DNA of 5,416 nucleotides from Pseudomonadota bacterium. Its GTDB lineage: Bacteria; Pseudomonadota; Alphaproteobacteria; Rhizobiales; Devosiaceae. Numbering within the stretch: the stretch's first letter is position 1; every line of letters begins with the position of its first letter. The position numbers and the translations under genes were made by a program. The notes below the pieces were generated by a model that was not told where the DNA came from, did not search any database, and saw only the letters and a list, made by a program, of their open reading frames with translations. Shown here piece after piece: positions 1 through 5,303 of this stretch. Location: positions 1 to 5,416 of the forward strand of contig JAEYYP010000037.1 in NCBI GenBank assembly GCA_023428425.1. The letters run 5' to 3'.

Positions 1-14
1 TTGATCTGAATCAA
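1..14. promoter_or_regulatory. FNR/FixK/Dnr-type binding site (anaerobox)
   Basis: The sequence TTGATCTGAATCAA is a perfect match to TTGAT-N4-ATCAA, the consensus bound by CRP/FNR-superfamily regulators such as FnrL, FixK and Dnr in alphaproteobacteria, which respond to low oxygen or nitric oxide. Its centre is at 7.5. A class II activator placed at -41.5 would therefore put the transcription start near base 49, and a -10-like GATTAT is found at 36-41. This spacing supports control of the GyrI-like gene at 129. Because the box is at the window edge, it could also, or instead, serve a leftward gene that cannot be seen. A GAATC site (the GANTC target of the CcrM methylase) lies within it at 8-12. 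Confidence 0.75.
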
Positions 15-35
15 GCAATCGGACCCGGCGGAGCA

Positions 36-41
36 GATTAT
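36..41 (+). promoter_or_regulatory. Putative -10 element of an FNR-activated promoter
   Basis: GATTAT matches four of the six bases of TATAAT. It sits where a -10 box is expected if the palindrome at 1-14 is centred at -41.5 from the start site. No good -35 is seen, as is usual when an activator overlaps that position. The leader to the GTG at 129 would be about 80 bases. It could fold by pairing 66-72 with 86-92 (CGGCCAG with CTGGCCG), or alternatively by a short CCAG/CTGG stem at 69-79. The promoter is inferred from position only. Confidence 0.35.
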
Positions 42-128
42 TCGACTGCAACGCTGAGTTATCGGCGGCCAGTGGCTGGTCTATGCTGGCCGGCCGGATC
101 GTGACCTGGCTCGCGCGAAGGGGGCAAG

Positions 129-743
129 GTGGTGGAGAAGACCGACTTCAAGAAGCTGATGAAGCCCTTCTGGCAGCCACCGGTGGGGACGTTCGTCGTT
201 GTGGAAGTACCGAGGCTCAGTTTCCTGATGGTGGACGGCAAGGGCGACCCAAACACGGCGGCGGAATATAGTTCGGCGGTGCAGTGGCTCTACACGCTGA
301 GCTACGGGCTCAAGTTCGCCTCGAAGGCCGCGGGACGGGACTATGGTGTCGCTCCGCTCGAAGGACTGTGGTGGGCCGAGGACATGACCAGCTTCACCTC
401 GGGCAACAAGGACAACTGGTTGTGGACTGCCATGATCATGCAGCCCGACTGGATCGACCAAGCGACGCTGGACGCGGCAATGCCGAAAGCGCGGGCGAAA
501 CTGGGCGAGCCACCCCCCAGCCTGAGGCTTGCTCCTTTCGCAGAAGGACTCGTGGTGCAGACGATGCACATCGGACCCTACAATGCCGAGGGCCCAACGA
601 TCGCCAAGCTGCATAGCGAGTTCCTGCCGGCCAACGGACTGGTGGAGAATGGCCACCATCATGAGATCTATCTCAGCGACCCCGACCGGACGGCACCCGA
701 CAAATTGCGGACAATCATCCGGCAACCAGTGCGCCGGGCGTAG
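129..743 (+). CDS. GyrI-like small-molecule-binding domain protein
   Basis: The 204-residue soluble product looks like a stand-alone GyrI-like domain protein (PF06445, COG4832 type) with no DNA-binding part. Family-typical blocks are FLMVDGKGDPN (about 32-42), PLEGLWW (76-82), MHIGPY (146-151) with EGPTI just after it, and HHHEIYLSDPDRTAP (176-190); length matches the full family. GyrI-like (SOUL-fold) proteins bind hydrophobic or cationic small molecules, and some family members hydrolyse cyclopropanoid genotoxins. Whether this one binds or cleaves is unknown; Glu179 and Tyr181 in the HHHEIY block are conserved-looking polar candidates. The start is GTG at 129, with a second GTG at 132; a GAAGGGGG Shine-Dalgarno at about 117-124 serves either. 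It is first in a run of four plus-strand genes and lies downstream of the FNR-type box. The family call is firm; the substrate is not known. Confidence 0.87.
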   Translation: MVEKTDFKKLMKPFWQPPVGTFVVVEVPRLSFLMVDGKGDPNTAAEYSSAVQWLYTLSYGLKFASKAAGRDYGVAPLEGLWWAEDMTSFTSGNKDNWLWTAMIMQPDWIDQATLDAAMPKARAKLGEPPPSLRLAPFAEGLVVQTMHIGPYNAEGPTIAKLHSEFLPANGLVENGHHHEIYLSDPDRTAPDKLRTIIRQPVRRA

Positions 744-758
744 GCAGGAAAGACACCA

Positions 759-780
759 GCGAGGGCCCGGGCCCGTTCGC
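759..780 (+). other. GC-rich hairpin just before a ribosome binding site
   Basis: The 12-base perfect palindrome GGGCCCGGGCCC at 763-774 is flanked by GCGA (759-762) and TCGC (777-780), with a two-base bulge. It could give a strong stem-loop closed by a CCGG tetraloop. It ends three bases before the AAGGAGG ribosome binding site of the next gene. No T-run follows, so it is not a classical terminator. A role in mRNA processing, or in separating the two reading frames, is possible but only inferred. Confidence 0.4.
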
Positions 781-783
781 CTG

Positions 784-790
784 AAGGAGG
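784..790 (+). promoter_or_regulatory. Strong ribosome binding site fixing the start at 796
   Basis: AAGGAGG is a near-perfect anti-16S match five bases before the ATG at 796. It shows that the open frame extending back to 529, which overlaps the GyrI-like gene, is not the true start. The ATG at 791 directly abuts this site and is in another frame, so it is not used. Confidence 0.85.
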
Positions 791-795
791 ATGCC

Positions 796-1212
796 ATGGA
801 CGCGCGGATCGAGAAGCTGTTTGCGGAATACGGAAGGTCATTCAGCGCCCTGGAGATGCGGCGGATTGCCGGACTCTATGCGGAGCAGTTCGTGGCAGCA
901 GGGCCGAAGGGGGTGATTTCGCAGGGCCGGGACGTCTTCCTCGACAATGCGGACAAGGCGGCAGAATTCTATCGCAGCGTGGGCCAGGAATCGGCGGAGC
1001 TGCTTTCCGCGAAGGAAACGTGGTTCGGCGATTTCTACGTCATGGTCACGATCCACTGGGGCGCCCGGTTCAGGTCGCTACCCGAGCCGGTGGAGTTCGA
1101 CGTGAGCTACCTCGTGCAACTTACCGACGAGACGCCGAAGATCATCCTGTTCATCAGCCACGAGGACGAGCAGGAGGCGATGACGAGGCTGGGACTGCTC
1201 AAGGAGCAGTGA
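796..1212 (+). CDS. Conserved hypothetical protein, probable NTF2/SnoaL-like fold
   Basis: The product has 138 residues and no signal peptide or membrane segment. An N-terminal helical half, with repeated amphipathic runs and a GLYAEQFVAAGPKGV segment (26-40), leads to a strand-rich half with FGDFYVMVTIHWGARF (77-92), VEFDVSYLVQL (99-109) and KIILFISHED (115-124). This alpha-then-curved-sheet order, the YAEQFVAAGP stretch and the length fit the NTF2-like (SnoaL/DUF4440) superfamily. That family includes enzymes, ligand-binding proteins and proteins of unknown role. No catalytic residues can be assigned by eye, and I do not recognise a function. Its start is fixed by the ribosome binding site at 784-790. 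It follows the GyrI-like gene after 52 bases and may be co-transcribed with it. Confidence 0.82.
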   Translation: MDARIEKLFAEYGRSFSALEMRRIAGLYAEQFVAAGPKGVISQGRDVFLDNADKAAEFYRSVGQESAELLSAKETWFGDFYVMVTIHWGARFRSLPEPVEFDVSYLVQLTDETPKIILFISHEDEQEAMTRLGLLKEQ

Positions 1213-1281
1213 GGCCGTCGTGGTGGACAAAGCGAGGCTCGCGGCCTAAAGCCAAGGCAATTGGTTTGACGCGAGGCGGCG

Positions 1282-1602
1282 ATGTCGTTCTGGAAGAAGA
1301 TTTTCGGTGGTGGTGACGACGCAGGCAACGCCGCCGGGCGCAGCATCGAGCCCGCCGTAGTGGGCGAGGAGAGCTACAAGGGCTTCACCATCAAGGCCAT
1401 CACCATGCCGGCAGGCAGCGAATACCAGCTCGCCGGATTGATCGAGAAGACCGTGGGCGGTGAACTCAAGAGCTACAAGTTCGTGCGAGCCGACCGGTTT
1501 TCGTCGAAAGAGGATGTGGTGAGTTTCTCGCTGGCCAAGGGCCGGCAGATCATCGACGAGCAGGGCGAAGGGATGTTCCCGGCGACGCCCCAGGCGAACT
1601 GA
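1282..1602 (+). CDS. HlyU-family protein (PF10115)
   Basis: The 106-residue protein has the layout of alphaproteobacterial PF10115 members: an MSFWKKIFGGG start, a short low-complexity linker, then YKGFTI (32-37), YQLAGLIEK (48-56), FVRADRFSSKEDVVSF (67-82) and KGRQIIDEQG (86-95). Such proteins are commonly labelled HlyU transcriptional regulators after a haemolysin activator of Vibrio. I see no helix-turn-helix here, so a regulatory role is a label rather than evidence. The basic, aromatic N-terminus could be a membrane-associating amphipathic helix, though this is inferred. The ATG start is supported by GAGG at 1273-1276, five bases upstream. It lies 69 bases after the preceding gene and may belong to the same unit. 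Confidence 0.85.
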   Translation: MSFWKKIFGGGDDAGNAAGRSIEPAVVGEESYKGFTIKAITMPAGSEYQLAGLIEKTVGGELKSYKFVRADRFSSKEDVVSFSLAKGRQIIDEQGEGMFPATPQAN

Positions 1603-1640
1603 GCCGACTCACACATCACCCGATACGCGCGCTTCGGATC

Positions 1641-1661
1641 GCAGGGGCCTGACGCTCCTGC
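1641..1661 (+). other. Perfect-length stem-loop between two genes
   Basis: GCAGGGGC (1641-1648) pairs with GCTCCTGC (1654-1661), eight pairs including one G-U, around a CTGAC loop. It lies 38 bases after the HlyU-family stop and 31 bases before the ATG of the next small gene. It is followed by GC-rich sequence rather than a T-run, so it is a poor factor-independent terminator. It could be a 3' stability element or a leader structure for the small gene. Confidence 0.4.
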
Positions 1662-1692
1662 CCGAGAGCGCATTGCATGGAGTTTGACTGAA

Positions 1693-1914
1693 ATGGCCAA
1701 GAAGCCGACCGCACGGCAGGAGTTCGTGCTGTTCGACGTCGTGTATGAGGATGGCAGCCAGCGCTCCAACCGCAAGGTGCCGGCTGACCTGTTGGGCGGC
1801 CTCGACAAGGACGAGCCGGCGCGCAGCTTCATCATGGAACAGGACCGCGAGATCGGCGAAAAATCCGGCCTGCCGCCGCTGCCGATCAAGTCGCTGAAGC
1901 GCAGCGGGAAGTAG
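1693..1914 (+). CDS. Small conserved hypothetical protein, 73 residues
   Basis: The product is short, highly charged and soluble-looking. It has an EFVLFDVVYEDGSQRSNRKVP stretch (10-30), which suggests a small beta-hairpin, then an acidic ...LDKDEPARSFIMEQDREI... helix (37-54) and a basic IKSLKRSGK tail (65-73). It resembles short uncharacterised proteins that I associate with Hyphomicrobiales; I know of no function. The ATG at 1693 is preferred over the in-frame TTG at 1684 because GGAG at 1679-1682 is spaced about ten bases from it. A five-codon mini-frame (ATG 1677 to TGA) sits just ahead. Its stop is two bases from the stop of the convergent glycosyltransferase gene. Confidence 0.75.
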   Translation: MAKKPTARQEFVLFDVVYEDGSQRSNRKVPADLLGGLDKDEPARSFIMEQDREIGEKSGLPPLPIKSLKRSGK

Positions 1915-1916
1915 GC

Positions 1917-2723
1917 CTATAGCTGGGCCCGGATGTCTTCGGCGATCGGCAGCTTCAGCTGCCTCGCGCCGAACAGCTCTCCGGTGGGGCCGAAGCTGGT
2001 GATGATGCGCAGCAGGTGACTTGCGTTCAGTCCGATCTTGTCCAGGCGGGCCGCGAGACCGCTGGATCGGGCGGTTGACAGCCGGGAAGGCTTCAGGTCG
2101 CTGCGACCAGCGGTACTCTGGCCGGGCGCGAACATGTGCAACTGCACAGCGAGGGCCGGCACTGTCTGGTAGATACGGCTCCCGTATATGGTCCCGCCGC
2201 CCCGGCCGAACAGGACGCGATCGACAGCGAGAGTGTCGAGATCGTCGCGCTCCAGCATGCGGGCGGCGAACTTGCCCGTGATGTAGTAGGCACAGGTTCC
2301 CAGGCTGGACGACATCAGGCGATGCAGGGCCACGCCGGCAGCGGCGGCTGTGGGGGGGCCGATCAAGGCGTTGGTCGGGTGCGATTCGAACTGAAGCGCG
2401 TCACAGCGGGCGGCCAGATCCCGCGTGGCCACCACTTCGGGGATAGCGGCCGACAGCAGCGCGTCGTCCTCCATGACGATTGCGCCAGCGAGCTCGCGTT
2501 CGACCATCATGCGCCATATCTTCCGATGGCTGTAGCTGCATGCCAGCTCGGTTGCCGACATGAAACGGGACGCTGCACTGATCCGGTCGGCGGGAATGTC
2601 GGCCGGGGTGACCGCCGATACGCGCTCGGCCTGGAGCCCGATGCGGGCCAACTGGCGTTCGGTGTGCTCCCGACGGTCGAGGCGGGTGTCGAGATTGATG
2701 TAGAAGGCCGGAGTGGAGTTCAT
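1917..2723 (-). CDS. Glycosyltransferase family 25 (LPS/surface glycan biosynthesis)
   Basis: The 268-residue product is a GT25-type transferase, a family that adds galactose or related hexoses from UDP-sugars to lipopolysaccharide inner core and other surface glycans in the cytoplasm. Hallmarks in order are FYINLDTRLDRREH (7-20), the nucleotide-sugar entry motif; ELACSYSHRKIW (59-70), matching the usual G-C-x-x-SH-x-x-W block; AIVMEDDA (81-88), the acidic metal-binding motif; LGTCAYYITGKFAARML (141-157); and the late acidic site AVDRVLF (166-172). Length is normal for the family. The ATG at 2723 gives the expected N-terminus close before the INL motif. The frame stays open upstream to a GTG at 2831, but the extension is unlike the family and would overlap the divergent gene. 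No clear Shine-Dalgarno is seen at 2723. It diverges from the GT29 gene. Donor and acceptor are unknown. Confidence 0.88.
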   Translation of the reverse strand: MNSTPAFYINLDTRLDRREHTERQLARIGLQAERVSAVTPADIPADRISAASRFMSATELACSYSHRKIWRMMVERELAGAIVMEDDALLSAAIPEVVATRDLAARCDALQFESHPTNALIGPPTAAAAGVALHRLMSSSLGTCAYYITGKFAARMLERDDLDTLAVDRVLFGRGGGTIYGSRIYQTVPALAVQLHMFAPGQSTAGRSDLKPSRLSTARSSGLAARLDKIGLNASHLLRIITSFGPTGELFGARQLKLPIAEDIRAQL

Positions 2724-2798
2724 GATGGTGAACTGGCATGACAGTGGTTCGTCGTCCAGTGATCGATCGCGGCACATGGCCGGTTTTGGGAAGCAGCG
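2724..2798. promoter_or_regulatory. Divergent intergenic region between two glycosyltransferase genes
   Basis: These 75 bases separate the starts of the GT25 (minus) and GT29 (plus) genes and must hold, or lie next to, both promoters. I see no convincing -35/-10 pair in either direction. A GATCGATC palindrome at about 2760-2767 is the only symmetric element. GGGAAG at about 2788-2793 is the likely ribosome binding site for the GTG at 2799. Confidence 0.4.
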
Positions 2799-3410
2799 GT
2801 GAGGTTCGACTACATTTTCGATGGACTGCACGCGACGTCCGAAGGTGATGCCGAATGCCGCCTCATGCTCGCTGAGCTCGACGCTGTGTTGCCGCGGGAG
2901 CTATCGGTGGTCGGCAATGCATCGAGCCTGTTGGAAGGCCAGTACGGAGCACAGATCGACAGGCGGCCGACACTGCGGTTCAACAGGGCGCAGATCGTGG
3001 ACGCGAAAGCGCAGGGCGAGCGCTGGGATTTCGTGGCGACAAGCAACGGGTCGGTGCTTCGCTACTATCGCGAACACACGCCGCTATACCATCACCTGGT
3101 GTTTACGCCCTACCTCGACAGCCACAGGGAGGCGCTGGCGAAGACAGGGTCGGTGACGCCGGTGTTGACGATGCCGCTCCGCCTGTCACGAAAGCTGTCC
3201 TGGCAGTGTCGCGCGCGACCGACCACCGGCATGCAGATCCTGACCTTGCTCGATCAGTTGGAGCGCAAGGTCCACGTGTTCGGGTTCGACTGGAAGGAGA
3301 CCTCGACCTTCTACGATCCGGCGCGGATCAAGGACCCACACAACCATGCGCGCGAACGCCGACTGGCGCTCGACATCATCGAGCGCAGAGGCTGGCACCT
3401 GTATCGCTAG
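2799..3410 (+). CDS. Glycosyltransferase family 29 (sialyltransferase-type)
   Basis: The 203-residue protein carries the signatures of GT29, the CMP-sugar-dependent family typified by animal sialyltransferases. Sialylmotif L is seen as LSVVGNASSLLEG (35-47) leading into IDRRPTLRFNRAQI (53-66). Motif S is PTTGMQILTLLDQL...KVHVFGFDW (141-165). FYD (171-173) lies in the motif III region, and HNHARE (181-186) fits the HX4E motif VS. No signal peptide or membrane anchor is present, so it is a cytoplasmic, nearly minimal catalytic domain, shorter than eukaryotic members. The family implies a CMP-activated donor (sialic acid, Kdo or another nonulosonate); which one cannot be told. Translation starts at GTG 2799 after GGGAAG; no ATG precedes motif L with a good site. 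Its 3' end overlaps the convergent GGKHR-protein gene by 35 bases. Confidence 0.85.
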   Translation: MRFDYIFDGLHATSEGDAECRLMLAELDAVLPRELSVVGNASSLLEGQYGAQIDRRPTLRFNRAQIVDAKAQGERWDFVATSNGSVLRYYREHTPLYHHLVFTPYLDSHREALAKTGSVTPVLTMPLRLSRKLSWQCRARPTTGMQILTLLDQLERKVHVFGFDWKETSTFYDPARIKDPHNHARERRLALDIIERRGWHLYR

Positions 3411-4137
3411 CCGCCGGCTCCGGCAGATAGGCCGACATCACCTCCGTTGCGACTGCCGGATCGATCGTCCCTGCAAGTACCAGCGGCCAGCGCTGCACGT
3501 CGGCGGCGTTGACGACCGGAGCCCATGTCTGCCGGACCGTGACCGGGATGTGCGAACGACCAGAGTGCACCAGAGCCGCGGTGCGATGCTTGCCGCCCTT
3601 GACGAAGAACACCAGTCGGTCGCCCTTCGCCAGGAACTGCCCTTGTATCCCGCCATCCATGGTCGGATCGTAGCCGCGCTTCGCTATCGAGGTGGCCACG
3701 CTTTCCAGTCGTGACATCTCGAGAGCGACCTTCTGTTCGGTTACCGGACCGTACAGCGCGAAGCCGTGAGCCGGGTCGAGACCGTGCTCTCCCTTTGGGG
3801 GGAGACGCGCTCTAAGCATCATCCAGGGGACTTCCCACGGTGGAAGATCCTCTCCGAGCCGCCACCGTCGATCCAAATGGTACGCGGCCGCCAGGTCCGT
3901 CGGTTGATACCCGGCATAAAATCGGCGGAGCGCTGCAGCGCCGGAATCGAGCGCCTGCACGAAGGGGTGGCCATTGGCGTAACCGAGGGCCGGCTGGGTG
4001 CAGAGCATCGCTGGAGGCAAATGAAACCGCACCTGCCGGGTGTCTGCCCAGTACAAATACGGAAAAACGTCGCTCGCGGTGTTGACCACGACGTCTACAG
4101 GTTGCTTCGCGCGCTTTTGGCGGAGGAAGCTAAACAT
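3376..4137 (-). CDS. Uncharacterised protein with GGKHR motif, glycan-locus associated
   Basis: The product has 253 residues, is soluble and rich in aromatic residues, with no signal peptide or membrane span. I do not recognise a characterised family. Notable blocks are FPYLYWAD (25-32), PPWEVPWMML (99-108), YGPVTEQKVALEMSRLESVATSI (129-151), KRGYDP (153-158) and, most striking, GQFLAKGDRLVFFVKGGKHRTAALVHSG (166-193) followed by IPVTV (197-201). The last block recalls the ParB/Srx-type fold, in which a G-x-HR-x-A segment contacts nucleotide. I associate similar proteins with polysaccharide loci, but that is memory, not a search. The ATG at 4137 is supported by AAGGA (4149-4145) seven bases upstream. 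It overlaps the convergent GT29 gene at 3376-3410, and lies 78 bases downstream of the oxidoreductase gene on the same strand. Confidence 0.8.
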   Translation of the reverse strand: MFSFLRQKRAKQPVDVVVNTASDVFPYLYWADTRQVRFHLPPAMLCTQPALGYANGHPFVQALDSGAAALRRFYAGYQPTDLAAAYHLDRRWRLGEDLPPWEVPWMMLRARLPPKGEHGLDPAHGFALYGPVTEQKVALEMSRLESVATSIAKRGYDPTMDGGIQGQFLAKGDRLVFFVKGGKHRTAALVHSGRSHIPVTVRQTWAPVVNAADVQRWPLVLAGTIDPAVATEVMSAYLPEPAASDTGASLCAR

Positions 4138-4215
4138 AAAAACATCCTTGGCTGGCGCAGTTCATGCGCGCTTATGCGAAGGATTTCCATCGATCTGCCG
4201 CCTGAAATCAAGCGG
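4138..4215 (-). other. Intergenic leader with short hairpin
   Basis: These 78 bases separate two minus-strand genes and look less GC-rich than the flanking genes. They contain a five-pair stem-loop, GCGCA (4155-4159) with TGCGC (4165-4169), and a second short GCG repeat. There is no T-run suited to ending transcription from the oxidoreductase gene, so read-through into the GGKHR gene is possible. No promoter was recognised. Confidence 0.3.
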
Positions 4216-5265
4216 TTACCGCGTAGTATCACCCAGTTCCTTGTCTATAGCCGGTTTAACCACTGTGCCGAAGAGCTCGATGGCCTTCATGACCTTGTCG
4301 TGGGGCAGGGTGCCGACGCTGAGCTGGAGCCCGAAGCGGTCGTGCTTGAACCACTCGTGCTGCATCAGGATCTTGTCGATGACCTGCTGGGGTGAACCCA
4401 TGAAATAGGCGCCCGCCGGGCCGGCGCCGGCCTCGCACCGGGCGCGTGTGGTGGGCGGCCAGCCGCGCTCGCGGCCGATGCGGCTCATGGCCTCGTGGTG
4501 GGCCGGGAAGGCGATGTCGAGGGCATCCTGCGAGTTCTCGGCGATGAAGCCGTGGGACGAGATGCCGATGGGGAGCCTGCTGCTGTCATGGCCGACCTTG
4601 TCGGCGGTGCGGCGGTAGAGCTCGGTGAAGGGCTGGAACTGCTGCGGGTTGCCGCCGATGATCGCGAGCATCAGGGGCAGGCCGTAGTAGGCGGCGCGGG
4701 CAACGGAGTTCGGGGTGCCGCCAACGGCGATCCAGAGCGGCAGGGGGTCCTGGATGGGTTTGGGGTAGATGGCGATGCCGGGAATGGGTTTCGTGTGTTC
4801 GGAGCCTGGCCAATCGACCTTTCCGCCTTTTCGGATCTCGACTAGTTCGGCGAGCTTTTCTTCGAACAGGGCGTCGTAGGCGTCGAGGTCGTAGCCGAAG
4901 AGGGGGAAGCTTTCGACGAAGCTGCCGCGGCCGGCCATGATCTCGGCGCGGCCACTGGAGAGCAGGTCAAGGGTAGTGAACTGCTGCCAGACGCGGATCG
5001 GGTCTTCCGAGGAGAGGACGGTGACGGCGGTGGAGAGGCGGATGTTCTTCGTTTGAGCTGCGGCGGCAGCAAGGATGGTAACCGGTGCCGACGCTACGAA
5101 ATCGGGCCGATGGTGCTCGCCGAGGCCGTAGAAATCGAGCCCGACTTCATCGGCGAGGCGGATTTCCTCGAGGAGGTCACGAAGGCGCTCGGCAGGCGAC
5201 TGGAGGTGGCCGTTGTTGAGCGGGTCGGGGGTGTTCTCGGCGAACGAGTAAAGGCCGATTTCCAT
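4216..5265 (-). CDS. LLM class flavin-dependent oxidoreductase (luciferase-like monooxygenase)
   Basis: The 349-residue product is a bacterial luciferase-like TIM-barrel enzyme that would use reduced flavin (FMN or F420 type) to oxidise an unknown substrate in the cytoplasm. Supporting blocks are MEIGLYSFAE (1-10), RLADEVGLDFYGLGEHHRPDF (36-56), with the family GxGEHH signature, RLSTAVTVLSSEDPIRVWQQ (76-95), LLSSGRAEIMAGRGS (101-115), PLWIAVGGTP (176-185) and FMGSPQQVIDKI (268-279). The MEIGLYSFAE start and the full layout recall the LLM subgroup named after structure 2I7G (TIGR03858), a tentative placement. The ATG at 5265 fits the family start and has GAGGA six bases upstream; the frame stays open to 5370, but that stretch is Pro/Ser/His-rich and noncoding in style. 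It reads toward the GGKHR gene; no functional link is evident. Confidence 0.93.
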   Translation of the reverse strand: MEIGLYSFAENTPDPLNNGHLQSPAERLRDLLEEIRLADEVGLDFYGLGEHHRPDFVASAPVTILAAAAAQTKNIRLSTAVTVLSSEDPIRVWQQFTTLDLLSSGRAEIMAGRGSFVESFPLFGYDLDAYDALFEEKLAELVEIRKGGKVDWPGSEHTKPIPGIAIYPKPIQDPLPLWIAVGGTPNSVARAAYYGLPLMLAIIGGNPQQFQPFTELYRRTADKVGHDSSRLPIGISSHGFIAENSQDALDIAFPAHHEAMSRIGRERGWPPTTRARCEAGAGPAGAYFMGSPQQVIDKILMQHEWFKHDRFGLQLSVGTLPHDKVMKAIELFGTVVKPAIDKELGDTTR

Positions 5266-5303
5266 GGCTGGTCCTCGCGGATGGTGGTGCGAGGTAGATG
5301 GCT

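Noticed and set aside
529..795. N-terminal extension of the NTF2-like frame
   Set aside because: It overlaps the GyrI-like gene in another frame, and the AAGGAGG at 784-790 clearly sets the start at 796.
81..797. Long minus-strand open frame of 238 codons opposite the GyrI-like gene
   Set aside because: It is the antisense shadow of a gene with clear family motifs; its product is Arg/His/Pro-rich and has no recognisable domain.
1212..1247. AGGCCG/CGGCCT pairing after the NTF2-like gene as a terminator
   Set aside because: The loop is 24 bases long, and no T-run follows; an overlapping GCGAGGCTCGC palindrome competes with it.
2136..2741. Plus-strand open frame of 201 codons opposite the GT25 gene
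   Set aside because: The GT25 strand carries conserved motifs in order; this frame has biased Gly/Arg/His composition and no supporting start site.
2724..2831. Upstream extension of the GT25 reading frame to a GTG
   Set aside because: The extra 36 residues are not family-like, overlap the GT29 gene start and have no Shine-Dalgarno.
3413..3424. GCCG/CGGC hairpin just past the GT29 stop
   Set aside because: Only four pairs, inside the coding part of the opposite gene, and no T-run follows; too weak to call a terminator.
3766..4395. Plus-strand open frame of 209 codons opposite the GGKHR gene and the oxidoreductase end
   Set aside because: It spans two minus-strand genes and their gap, and has no family resemblance.
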